Under the pieces are notes generated by a model, which was not told where the DNA came from, searched no databases, and saw only the letters and a program-made list of their open reading frames with translations. A stretch of 64,000 nt of DNA from the NCBI RefSeq assembly GCF_030811215.1, contig NZ_JAUSQM010000001.1, positions 372,001 to 436,000 on the forward strand. The letters are read 5' to 3'. Both the position numbers and the translations under genes were made by a program. Source of the stretch: Nocardioides massiliensis (GTDB lineage Bacteria; Actinomycetota; Actinomycetes; Propionibacteriales; Nocardioidaceae). Below, one piece after another: positions 1 to 7,904 of this stretch. Every line of letters begins with the position of its first letter. Within the stretch, counting starts at the first letter, position 1.

Positions 1-795
1 GGTGGCCCGCACGAACTGGGTGAGCGAGCGCCAGGCGACCCGGCCCGAGGAGTCGGCGCGCTCGCGCGCAGCCCGGGGGAACAGCCGCACGGCCCACGCC
101 CAGATGCGCGCGCCGTCGGCGAGGAAGAAGTAGGTCGCGAACAACGCCAGGAAGAGTCCCGCGATCAGGTGCCCGAGGGTCGCGCCGACTTCGGTGGCAC
201 GCCGGACCATCTCCTCGTTGCTGTCGATGAGGGTGCGCTGGACGTCGCGGATCACGTCGTTGATCTGGGAGTCGCTGGCCTGCAGGGGGCCTTCGCGCAA
301 CCAGGTGCGGATCTTCTCCAGCCCGTCGACGACCTGGGCGGTGAGGTCGGAGAAGCCGTCGATCACCTGCTGGCTGACGAAGGTGATCAGCAGCGCGACG
401 AAGCCGAGCCCGGCGAGGACCACGGTGATGGCGGCCAGCGGTCGGGGCACGCCGACGCGCTGCTGCAGGGAGACGGCCGGGGTCACGAGCGCGGTGATGA
501 GCAGTGCGATCGCCAGGGGCAGGGTGATGACGACGAAGTGCGCGAGGGTCCACAGGATGGCCAGGCCGGCGGCGGCGATGACGAGGAAGCGCCACGACCA
601 CGCGGCGGCGAGGTCGAGCGCCCACGGCACCTCGGCGCGGGTGAAGTTCGACGGACCGGCCTTGATCCTCGGCAGCTCGTCGCGGTCGGCCCGGATCTCG
701 GCGCGGACCTCGGACCACTGCTGGGCGACCCGCTCCCGCTCACGGCGCAGTCGTCCGGTGCTGCCCGTCAGTCGCTTCCCGGTCCCCTTGGCCAC
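1..795 (-). CDS. AI-2E family (PerM-like) membrane transporter, C-terminus beyond the window
   Basis: The reverse strand reads open from a GTG at 795 to the window edge (265 codons), so the C-terminus is missing. After a charged N-terminal stretch of about 50 residues come paired hydrophobic segments (about residues 55-92 and 103-123), a soluble middle region containing QQVIDGFSDLTAQVVDGLEK, then another membrane segment near residue 200 (GLFLALFATYFFLADG). This is the order of the AI-2E/PerM exporter family, which mostly exports small molecules or ions of unknown identity. The start overlaps the end of the MutL-like gene by 28 bp, implying co-transcription. The substrate cannot be told from sequence. 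Confidence 0.8.
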   Translation of the reverse strand, partial: MAKGTGKRLTGSTGRLRRERERVAQQWSEVRAEIRADRDELPRIKAGPSNFTRAEVPWALDLAAAWSWRFLVIAAAGLAILWTLAHFVVITLPLAIALLITALVTPAVSLQQRVGVPRPLAAITVVLAGLGFVALLITFVSQQVIDGFSDLTAQVVDGLEKIRTWLREGPLQASDSQINDVIRDVQRTLIDSNEEMVRRATEVGATLGHLIAGLFLALFATYFFLADGARIWAWAVRLFPRAARERADSSGRVAWRSLTQFVRAT

Positions 796-2150
796 TGCGT
801 CAAGGTACCCGCTCCTGTGAGCTCGGTCCGCAGCAACGCAGCGGCTGTCACCGGGTCGTCATCCGCCAGCAGGCCCGCGGCCGCCAGGACATAACGATGG
901 TCGACGAGCACCCGTGGGTGCTCGGGGAGCTGCCACCCGTCCGCGGAGCCGCCGGTGTGGGCCGCAGCGAGCACCCGCTTGGCCGTCGCGGCGTCGACGT
1001 GGCGCAGCGCACCGCCCGAGCCGACGACCAGCTCCACCTCCCGCAGGTCGCGGCCCGAGCTGACGAGAACCCGTCCGCGCTCGTCGTACACCACCTGGCT
1101 GCGACCGGCGTGGCGCCGCAGCGCCGTGGTGACGGCGAGGGTGGCGATCCGTTCGTCGTCGGCACGGTCCGCGGCACTGCCAGGCAGGTACGCCGGCTCG
1201 GCCTGGCGCCGTCGGGCGGCCGCGTGCAGGTCGGGGGACGCCCCGGGGTCGGTCGCGACGGTCGTCGGCGCGCTCCACCGCATGCCGAGGTCGCCCTCCA
1301 CCGTGCGCTGGGCGCGTGCCTGGGCCACGACGTCGCGCGCCTCCGGGTCGGGCTCGACGCAGGAGTGGACGTCGGTGGTCGCGCCGCCCACATCGACGAC
1401 CACCACGTCTCCCACGAGGGACGCGAGGAGCTCGACCCCGCTGAGCACGACGTCGGGGGTCGCGCCGCGCACCAGTGCCGCGAACGCGGGATCGGCACTC
1501 AGCTGCTTGCCGCCGATGACGTGGCGCAGGAACACCTCCCGCACCGTGGCGCGGGCCGGCTCGGGGGCGAGGACCCCGATCCGCGGGACGACGTTGGCCG
1601 CCAGCACGTGCGGGACGCCCCCGTCCGCCAGCGTCGCCGCGACCTCCGGCTGCACGACCGCGTTGCCGGCCACGACGACGGGCAGGTCCCAGCCACCCGC
1701 GGCGAGCGCCGTCGCCGAGGTCCGCAGCGAGTCCTCCTCGCCCCCGTCGGTGCCCCCGACGAGCAGCACCACGTCGGGGTCGCACGCACGCAGCGCGGTG
1801 AGGTCGCGCAGCCCGCCCGTGTCCGCGGTGGCCAGCACCGCGACCACCGTGCCGCCGCTGGACAGCGCGACGCGCCGGCCCGCCTCGGCGGTCACGAGCG
1901 CCTCGTTCCCGACGACCGCGATCCGCAGGCCGCCGCCCGCCGACGAGCAGGCCAGGACCTGCGCGTCGGCTGCCCTCGGGTCGGCGGCCGTCAGGTCGTC
2001 ACGACAGGCGCGCCAGCCGTCGAGGACGTCCGTCGCCAGTGTCGTGGGGTGGTCGGCAGTCGCGACGAGTCGCCCCGTCCCGCGCTCCACGAGCGCCGCC
2101 TTGGTGAACGTCGAGCCGAAGTCGACACAGGCGACGAGGGGTCTCGACAA
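768..2150 (-). CDS. MutL/GlmL-like actin-fold ATPase (glutamate mutase accessory family)
   Basis: 460 residues. The N-terminus ACVDFGSTFTKAALVE is the phosphate-1 motif of ASKHA ATPases, and VDVGGATTDVHSC in the middle is the phosphate-2 motif. Overall it resembles MutL/GlmL, encoded between the two subunits of coenzyme-B12 glutamate mutase in other bacteria and thought to maintain that enzyme. No mutase subunit lies nearby, so the partner is unknown. The only reasonable start is a TTG at 2150, preceded by a purine-rich stretch and lying inside a dispersed inverted repeat. It follows metB by 10 bp and overlaps the PerM-like gene downstream. Confidence 0.78.
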   Translation of the reverse strand: MSRPLVACVDFGSTFTKAALVERGTGRLVATADHPTTLATDVLDGWRACRDDLTAADPRAADAQVLACSSAGGGLRIAVVGNEALVTAEAGRRVALSSGGTVVAVLATADTGGLRDLTALRACDPDVVLLVGGTDGGEEDSLRTSATALAAGGWDLPVVVAGNAVVQPEVAATLADGGVPHVLAANVVPRIGVLAPEPARATVREVFLRHVIGGKQLSADPAFAALVRGATPDVVLSGVELLASLVGDVVVVDVGGATTDVHSCVEPDPEARDVVAQARAQRTVEGDLGMRWSAPTTVATDPGASPDLHAAARRRQAEPAYLPGSAADRADDERIATLAVTTALRRHAGRSQVVYDERGRVLVSSGRDLREVELVVGSGGALRHVDAATAKRVLAAAHTGGSADGWQLPEHPRVLVDHRYVLAAAGLLADDDPVTAAALLRTELTGAGTLTQWPRGPGSD

Positions 2151-2158
2151 ACTCGACC
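2140..2158. repeat. Dispersed 19-bp inverted repeat over the MutL-like start codon
   Basis: GGTCTCGACAAACTCGACC. A second copy with one mismatch, in the other orientation, lies at 52497-52515, also touching a gene start. The arms GGTC(TC)GA...TCGACC can pair. It looks like a small genome-wide palindromic element; copy number elsewhere cannot be judged here. Confidence 0.6.
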
Positions 2159-2160
2159 GC

Positions 2161-3348
2161 CTACTTTGCGTAGGGCGCGAGCGCCTGCTCGAGGTCCGCG
2201 ACCAGGTCCGCGACGGTCTCGATCCCGACGCTGAGCCGGATCAGGTCTCCAGGCACCTCCAGGTCGGTGCCCGCCACCGAGGCGTGGGTCATCCGACCCG
2301 GGTGCTCGATGAGGGACTCCACCCCGCCGAGCGACTCTCCCAGCGTGAAGACCTGGGCGCGAGCACAGACGTCGAGCGCGGCCTGCTCACCTGCCGCGAC
2401 GCGGAACGACACGATGCCGCCGTACCGCTTCATCTGCCGGGTGGCGACGTCGTGCTGGGGGTGGTCGGGGCGACCGGGGTAGATCACCTCGCTGACGCCG
2501 GGGTGCTGCTCGAGGAAGGCGACGACCTCCTCGGCGTTGTCGCAGTGCCGGTCCATCCGCACGCCCAGCGTCTTCAGCCCGCGCAGCACCAGCCACGCGT
2601 CGAACGGACCAGCGACGGCGCCGATGGAGTTCTGGTGGAAGGCGAGGTTCTCGGCGAGGTCGTGGTCCTTGACGATCAGCGCGCCGCCGACGACGTCGGA
2701 GTGGCCCCCGGCGTACTTCGTCGTCGAGTGCACGACCACGTCGGCACCGAGCGTCAGCGGCTGCTGGAGGTACGGCGAGGCGAAGGTGTTGTCGACCACG
2801 AGCAGCGCGCCCGCGTCGTGGGCGATGCCGGCGAGCGCCTCGATGTCACCGATGGTGAGCAGCGGGTTGGTCGGCGTCTCGACCCAGACGATCTTCGTCC
2901 TGCCCGGGCGGATCGCTGCGCGGACGGCGTCGAGGTCCTCGCTCTTGGCCGGCGTGTAGTCGAGCCCCCACGGCTCGGCGACCTTCGCGAAGAGCCGATA
3001 GGTGCCGCCGTACGCGTCGCCGGGGATGACCACGTGGTCACCGGGGCGGCAGACCGCGCGCAGCAGGGTGTCCTCGGCCGCCAGGCCGCTGGCGAACGCG
3101 AAGCCCCGCTCCCCCTCCTCCAACGCAGCGAGACACTCCTCCAGCGCGGTGCGGGTGGGGTTCGCCGTACGGGAGTACTCATAGCCTCCGCGCATCCCAC
3201 CGACGCCGTCCTGCTTGTAGGTGCTGGTGGCGTAGATCGGGATGGTGACCGCCCCGGTCGTCGGGTCGGCCTCCTGGCCGGCGTGGATCGCCCGGGTCTC
3301 GAAGCCGGACTTCTGGGCTGCGCTGTCGGCGCTGACCTGCTCGCTCAT
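2161..3348 (-). CDS. metB: Cystathionine gamma-synthase / PLP-dependent Cys-Met metabolism enzyme
   Basis: 395 residues from the ATG at 3348 (MSEQVSADS); the frame is open 21 codons further but that extension is not family-like. The protein is a fold-type I PLP enzyme: GYEYSRTANPTR near residue 56, the FASGLAAED cofactor-phosphate loop near 85, VDNTFASPYLQQ, and the Schiff-base lysine 211 in HSTTKYAGGHSD. It would join O-acyl-homoserine and cysteine into cystathionine in methionine synthesis. A gamma-lyase role cannot be excluded, because the two share these motifs. It is divergent from msrA across 86 bp, so two methionine-related genes share an upstream region. Confidence 0.88.
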   Translation of the reverse strand: MSEQVSADSAAQKSGFETRAIHAGQEADPTTGAVTIPIYATSTYKQDGVGGMRGGYEYSRTANPTRTALEECLAALEEGERGFAFASGLAAEDTLLRAVCRPGDHVVIPGDAYGGTYRLFAKVAEPWGLDYTPAKSEDLDAVRAAIRPGRTKIVWVETPTNPLLTIGDIEALAGIAHDAGALLVVDNTFASPYLQQPLTLGADVVVHSTTKYAGGHSDVVGGALIVKDHDLAENLAFHQNSIGAVAGPFDAWLVLRGLKTLGVRMDRHCDNAEEVVAFLEQHPGVSEVIYPGRPDHPQHDVATRQMKRYGGIVSFRVAAGEQAALDVCARAQVFTLGESLGGVESLIEHPGRMTHASVAGTDLEVPGDLIRLSVGIETVADLVADLEQALAPYAK

Positions 3349-3434
3349 GGCTCCGAGCCTACGGCCGGAGGGAATCAGCCCCGACTTGCCGTGGTTGGAG
3401 ACGATGGACATCCCCGCCCGACCAGGAGATCGCC

Positions 3435-4088
3435 GTGCTGTTCAACCGCAACAAGTCCACCCTCCCCACCCCGGAGGAAGCGCTGCCGGGCCGCACCGAG
3501 CGCTGGTTCAACCTGCGCGACGAGCACGTCGTGCTGAAGACGCCGGTGGTCACCGACGAGACCAACATCCCGGCGGGCTTCGAGGTCGCCGTCTTCGGAC
3601 TCGGCTGCTTCTGGGGCGCGGAGGAGATCTACTGGCAGACCCCGGGCGTCTGGTCGACCTCGGTCGGCTACGCCGGCGGCCACACCCCGCACCCGTCGTA
3701 CGACGAGGTCTGCTCCGGCCGCACCGGCCACACCGAGGCCGTGCGCGTGGTCTTCGACCCGACCCGGGTCGCCTATGCCGACCTGGTCAAGACGTTCTTC
3801 GAGGTCCACGACCCCACCCAGGGGATGCGGCAGGGCAACGACGTCGGCACGCAGTACCGCTCCGCGCTCTACACCCTCTCCGAGGCCCAGGACGCTGCCG
3901 CGCGCGAGCTGACGCGGGTGTACGGCGACGAGCTCGCCCGACGCGACCTCGGGGAGATCACGACCGAGATCAAGCCGGCGCCGACGTACTACTACGCGGA
4001 GGACGCCCACCAGCAGTACCTCGCCAAGAACCCGTTCGGCTACCGCTGCCACGCCAACACCGGCGTGAAGTTCCCGGCCACCGCCTGA
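3435..4088 (+). CDS. msrA: Peptide methionine-S-sulfoxide reductase MsrA
   Basis: 217 residues. The catalytic motif GCFWG lies at residues 57-61 (Cys58), followed by TSVGYAGGHTPHPSYDEVCSGRTGHTE and, near the C-terminus, the family's YYYAEDAHQQYLAKNP region. It repairs oxidised methionine S-epimers in the cytosol using thioredoxin. The N-terminal extension of about 50 residues before the core is typical of the longer actinobacterial form. It is divergently transcribed from metB. Confidence 0.95.
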   Translation: MLFNRNKSTLPTPEEALPGRTERWFNLRDEHVVLKTPVVTDETNIPAGFEVAVFGLGCFWGAEEIYWQTPGVWSTSVGYAGGHTPHPSYDEVCSGRTGHTEAVRVVFDPTRVAYADLVKTFFEVHDPTQGMRQGNDVGTQYRSALYTLSEAQDAAARELTRVYGDELARRDLGEITTEIKPAPTYYYAEDAHQQYLAKNPFGYRCHANTGVKFPATA

Positions 4089-4182
4089 GGCCGCGGCCCG
4101 GGGCCGGCACCCGCCGGGTTTCCGCCTGCGCCGGTTCGGGCAGGGGCGGGGACCCTGTCACCTCACGAACGGAGCTGCAGCC

Positions 4183-4347
4183 ATGGGTTGGGTCATCGCC
4201 CTCATCGTCGTCGCGATCATCCTCGGCGTGATCGGTCTGGTCGTCGAGGCGGTGAAGTGGCTGCTGATCATCGCGGCCGCGCTCTTCGTCATCGGGCTGG
4301 TCCGCGCCTTTTTCGCCGGCCGCGGCAGTGCCAAGAACACCACCTGA
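4183..4347 (+). CDS. Small hydrophobic membrane protein (54 aa)
   Basis: Encodes MGWVIALIVVAIILGVIGLV followed by a short charged turn (EAVK), a second hydrophobic run and a basic tail ending GRGSAKNTT. It is almost wholly two membrane helices. GGAG lies about 8 nt before the ATG. It lies between msrA and the IdeR-type gene, which it faces. No function is known; such proteins are common in actinobacteria. Confidence 0.65.
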   Translation: MGWVIALIVVAIILGVIGLVVEAVKWLLIIAAALFVIGLVRAFFAGRGSAKNTT

Positions 4348-4367
4348 CCGTCCCGCGTCTGCTGCCC

Positions 4368-5054
4368 TCAGAGGCGCTTGACGAAGATGTGGTCGGAGGC
4401 CTCGGGGAGGATCTCGGCGGTCTCTCCACCGCTGCCGACGAGCACGCCCTCGGGGGCGGTGGAGACGGTGACGACCTTGTCGGGGAGTGCGCCGACCCGG
4501 CGGAGGGCTCCCATGAGCAGCTCGTCCTTCTGCATCTCCTCGCTGATCCGACGCACCTGCACGCGGGTGCCGTCGGTCGTGGCGACGCGGGTGAGCGGCT
4601 CGACCCCGTCCATGAAGTCCTCGGGCACGGTCGTGTCGCCGAGCTCGTCGAGGCCGGGGATCGGGTTGCCGTAGGGCGACTCGGTGGGGTGCCCCAGCAG
4701 CTCGAGCAGCCGGCGCTCCACCGTCTCCGACATCACGTGCTCCCAGCGACACGCCTCGGCGTGGACGAGCTCCCAGTCGAGGCCGATCACGTCGGTGAGC
4801 AACCGCTCCGCGAGGCGGTGCTTGCGCATGACGCGGGTGGCGATGCGGTGGCCCTCCTCGGTCAGCTCCAGGTGGCGGTTGCCCTCGACCGTGACGAGTC
4901 CGTCGCGCTCCATCCGCGCCACGGTCTGGCTCACGGTGGGGCCGCTCTGGTGCAGGCGCTCGGCGATGCGGGCGCGCAGCGGGACGATCCCCTCCTCGAT
5001 GAGCTCGTAGATGGTGCGGAGATACATCTCGGTGGTGTCGATCAGGTCGCTCAC
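4368..5054 (-). CDS. ideR: Iron-dependent repressor of the DtxR/IdeR family
   Basis: 228 residues from a GTG at 5054. The N-terminus SDLIDTTEMYLRTIYELIEE and the recognition-helix region RIAERLHQSGPTVSQTVARM match IdeR closely. Metal-site residues are visible in the HAEACRWEHVMS segment (Glu, Cys and His of the primary site). The C-terminal part has the SH3-like third domain. The family senses Fe2+ and represses iron-uptake and siderophore genes. The nine extra codons up to 5081 (MAPMGHNGQ) are not conserved in the family, which supports the GTG. It is divergent from phrB by 53 bp. Confidence 0.9.
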   Translation of the reverse strand: MSDLIDTTEMYLRTIYELIEEGIVPLRARIAERLHQSGPTVSQTVARMERDGLVTVEGNRHLELTEEGHRIATRVMRKHRLAERLLTDVIGLDWELVHAEACRWEHVMSETVERRLLELLGHPTESPYGNPIPGLDELGDTTVPEDFMDGVEPLTRVATTDGTRVQVRRISEEMQKDELLMGALRRVGALPDKVVTVSTAPEGVLVGSGGETAEILPEASDHIFVKRL

Positions 5055-5107
5055 CTGGCCATTGTGGCCCATCGGGGCCAATCGGGGGCACCTGGCAGAG
5101 TGCAGGG

Positions 5108-6475
5108 ATGGCCCCGTCGGTGTTCTGGTTCCGCCGCGACCTGCGCCTGCAGGACAACCCCGCGCTGCTCGCAGCGGCGGCCGCCGCCGCAGGGGACGAC
5201 GGCGTGGTGCCGCTCTTCGTCGTGGACCCGAGCCTGTGGGGTCCGGCCGGCCGCACCCGTCGCGCCTACCTGTCGGCGTCGCTGCGCGCCCTCGACGCTG
5301 CCCTGCAGGACCGCGGCGGCCGGCTGGTCGTCCGCGCCGGCGACCCGGTGCAGGTCGTCACCGACGTCGCGCGCGAGGTCGGGGCCGCCTCGGTGCACGC
5401 CAGCTCCGACTTCGGCCCCTACGGCCGCGAGCGGGACACCCGCGTCGCCGACGCGCTGGCCACGCATGGCATCCCCCTCGAGCGGCTGGGGTCGCCGTAC
5501 GCCGTCGCGCCGGGGACGCTGCAGACGGGCAGCGGGTCGCCCTACCAAATCTTCACGCCCTTCGCCCGCGCCTGGCACGACCACGGTTGGCGCGAGCCGG
5601 CCGAGGCGCCGCCGGACTCGACGCGCTGGGCCAGCGTGACGGGCCGCGGGTTCCCCGACGAGGCCCCACCGGACGGTCTCGAGCTGCCGGACGCCGGCGA
5701 GGACGCTGCTCACCAGCGATGGCAGGAGTTCCTCGAGCGCGTCGCGGACTACGCCACCGACCGCGACCGGCCCGGTGTCGATGGCACCTCGCGGATGTCG
5801 CCTCACCTCAAGTGGGGCGAGATCCATCCGCGGACCCTGCTGGCCGACCTGGCACGGCTGCGCAGCGAGGGCGCCGCGACCTACCGCACCGAGCTGGCCT
5901 GGCGCGACTTCTACGCCGACGTCCTGTGGCACCGCCCCGACAGCGCCCGCGACTACTACAAGTCCGAGTTGGCCGCGATGGCGTACGACGATCCCGACGG
6001 TGAGCTGTTCGCGGCGTGGGCCGAGGGGCGCACGGGCTACCCGATCGTCGACGCCGGGATGCGCCAGCTGCGTGCGGTGGGTTGGATGCACAACCGGGTG
6101 CGGATGATCACCGCCAGCTTCCTGGTCAAGGACCTGCACATCGAGTGGCAGCACGGCGCGCGGCACTTCATGCGCTGGCTCGCCGACGCCGACCTCTCCT
6201 CCAACCAGCACGGCTGGCAGTGGACGGCTGGTTCCGGCACCGACGCCTCGCCGTACTTCCGGGTCTTCAACCCGACCACCCAGGGCAAGAAGTTCGACCC
6301 CGACGGCAGCTACGTCCGGCGCTGGGTGCCGGAGCTGGCCGACGTCGACGACCGTCACGTCCACGACCCGTCGGCGGCCCCGGGCGGACCCCCGGCAGGC
6401 TATCCGGCGCCGGTGGTGGACCATGCCGAGGAGCGCCGCGAGGCGTTGGCCCGCTACGAGGAGGTACGACGGTGA
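5108..6475 (+). CDS. phrB: Deoxyribodipyrimidine photolyase
   Basis: 455 residues. N-terminal photolyase domain starts FWFRRDLRLQDNPAL. The C-terminal FAD domain carries SPHLKWGEIHPRT, RTELAWRDFYADVLWHRP, MRQLRAVGWMHNRVRMITA and LADADLSSNQHGWQWTAGSG, the FAD and lesion-binding segments of class I CPD photolyases. It uses blue light to split pyrimidine dimers. A cryptochrome-like role is possible but less likely given the intact tryptophan and FAD motifs. It overlaps the next gene by 4 bp (GTGA). Confidence 0.95.
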   Translation: MAPSVFWFRRDLRLQDNPALLAAAAAAAGDDGVVPLFVVDPSLWGPAGRTRRAYLSASLRALDAALQDRGGRLVVRAGDPVQVVTDVAREVGAASVHASSDFGPYGRERDTRVADALATHGIPLERLGSPYAVAPGTLQTGSGSPYQIFTPFARAWHDHGWREPAEAPPDSTRWASVTGRGFPDEAPPDGLELPDAGEDAAHQRWQEFLERVADYATDRDRPGVDGTSRMSPHLKWGEIHPRTLLADLARLRSEGAATYRTELAWRDFYADVLWHRPDSARDYYKSELAAMAYDDPDGELFAAWAEGRTGYPIVDAGMRQLRAVGWMHNRVRMITASFLVKDLHIEWQHGARHFMRWLADADLSSNQHGWQWTAGSGTDASPYFRVFNPTTQGKKFDPDGSYVRRWVPELADVDDRHVHDPSAAPGGPPAGYPAPVVDHAEERREALARYEEVRR

Positions 6476-7185
6476 GCACGCTGACGGTCGCAGCACGGTT
6501 CCGCGGACCGGACGACTCGGGCAACGGCGGGTGGGTGTCCGGCGCGCTCGCGGCACGGCTGCCGGCAGGCGTGCCGGTCGAGGTGACGCTGCGTCGACCG
6601 CCTCCGCTGGACCGCCCGCTGCCGGTGGAGGTCTCCGCCGGCGGCGTCCGCCTCCTGGACGACGCGGTGGCCGACGCACGTCAGGCAGCGGTCGTGGGCG
6701 AGGCGCGCGTCGTCGAGGACGACCTCCCGACGCTCGGAGTCGTCTCCGCCGCCGACGCCCGTGCGGCCGAGGCCGGCTACCACGGGCATCGCGAGCACCC
6801 GTTCCCCGGGTGCTACGCCTGCGGACCCGACCGCGAGGTCGGTGACGGCCTGCGGATCTTCCCCGGCCCCGTCGCCGGCCTGCCCGACGACAACGTCGCC
6901 GCGACCTGGCGGCCGGCCGCCGACGTCGACCTGCCCCAGGTCTGGGCCGCCCTCGACTGCCCGGGCGGATGGGCCGCAGGGCGGCTGGGCCTCGCCGACC
7001 GTCCGATGGTGCTGGGGCGGATGACCGCCGTCGTCGAGACCGTGCCTGAGTCCGGCGCGGAACTCGTGGTCGTCGGCACCGTGCTCGCCCGCGAGGGACG
7101 GCGGACGATGACTGCGACCACGCTGCGGCGTACGGACGGCACGGTGCTCGGGCGCGCGAAGCACACCTGGATCACGCTGCGCTGA
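6472..7185 (+). CDS. Hotdog-fold-like protein of unknown function
   Basis: 237 residues from a GTG overlapping the phrB stop. The N-terminal half has RFRGPDDSGNGGWVSGALAA and PVEVTLRRPPPLDRPLPVEV, as in acyl-CoA thioesterase-like hotdog proteins. The middle has a short PGCYACGP segment with two cysteines. The C-terminal half (AALDCPGGWAA, RRTMTATTLRRTDGTVLGRA) looks like a second hotdog repeat. Translational coupling with phrB suggests co-expression only. The substrate is unknown and no catalytic residue can be assigned firmly. Confidence 0.7.
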   Translation: MSTLTVAARFRGPDDSGNGGWVSGALAARLPAGVPVEVTLRRPPPLDRPLPVEVSAGGVRLLDDAVADARQAAVVGEARVVEDDLPTLGVVSAADARAAEAGYHGHREHPFPGCYACGPDREVGDGLRIFPGPVAGLPDDNVAATWRPAADVDLPQVWAALDCPGGWAAGRLGLADRPMVLGRMTAVVETVPESGAELVVVGTVLAREGRRTMTATTLRRTDGTVLGRAKHTWITLR

Positions 7186-7199
7186 AGCCAGGCCCGGGC

Positions 7200-7220
7200 A
7201 CCGGGACTCGCGTCCCCGGT
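7200..7220 (+). terminator. Possible hairpin terminator after the phrB operon
   Basis: ACCGGGAC, a 4-nt loop, then GTCCCCGGT can form a GC-rich stem with one bulged base, without a U-tract, as is usual in high-GC actinobacteria. It lies 15 bp after the stop at 7185 and about 30 bp before the next start. Confidence 0.35.
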
Positions 7221-7250
7221 CGGACGAGCACGGTGATACAAACGACGCCT

Positions 7251-7904
7251 ATGGCGCCGATCCGTGTGTTTGTCCTCGACGACCACGAGATCGTCCGCCG
7301 GGGGCTGCGTGAGCTCCTCCAGTCCGAGCCCGACCTGGAGGTCGTCGGCGAGGCCGGCACCGCCGCGCAGGCACTCACCCAGATCGCCTCGCTCCTGCCC
7401 GACGTCGCCATCGTGGATGCCCGGCTGCCTGACGGCAGCGGGGTGGAGGTCTGCCGGTCCATCCGGTCGGCGCACCCGAGCGTGCAGGTCTTGATCCTCA
7501 CCAGCTTCGATGACGACGAGGCGCTCTACAGCGCCATCTTGGGCGGCGCCGGCGGCTACGTCCTCAAGCAGGTCCAGGGCGAGGCGCTGATTCACAACGT
7601 GCGCCGAGTAGCCCAGGGATACTCCGTGCTCGACCCTGCGCTCGTCGAGCGCGTCGCGGCGCGGATGCGGAGCCGCCCAGCGAACGACCAGGATCCGTTG
7701 GCCGGGCTCAACGAGCAGGAGCGCAAGATCCTCGACCTGATCGCCGAGGGGTTGTCGAACCGGCAGATCGGCGAGCGTCTCTTCCTGGCCGAGAAGACCA
7801 TCAAGAACTACGTCTCTGCCATCTTGGCGAAGCTGGGACTCGAGCGGCGTACACAGGCGGCGATGCTGGTGGCACGGCGGACATCGCGGGACTCGTCGCG
7901 TTAG
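7251..7904 (+). CDS. NarL/LuxR-type response regulator (DevR-like)
   Basis: 217 residues from the ATG at 7251 (a start at 7233 is also open). Receiver domain: acidic pair DD near residues 10-11, phospho-acceptor Asp56 in DVAIVDARLPDG, ILTSF, and Lys in GYVLKQVQGE. Output domain about residues 150-205: LNEQERKILDLIAEGLSNRQ and EKTIKNYVSAILAKLG, a LuxR helix-turn-helix. It resembles DevR/DosR. The likely partner kinase is the next gene, which runs the opposite way and overlaps this one at the stop codons. Confidence 0.9.
   Translation: MAPIRVFVLDDHEIVRRGLRELLQSEPDLEVVGEAGTAAQALTQIASLLPDVAIVDARLPDGSGVEVCRSIRSAHPSVQVLILTSFDDDEALYSAILGGAGGYVLKQVQGEALIHNVRRVAQGYSVLDPALVERVAARMRSRPANDQDPLAGLNEQERKILDLIAEGLSNRQIGERLFLAEKTIKNYVSAILAKLGLERRTQAAMLVARRTSRDSSR

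Noticed and set aside
2161-3411. metB start at 3411
   Set aside because: The extra 21 residues are not family-like and would overlap the probable promoter shared with msrA; the ATG at 3348 fits better.
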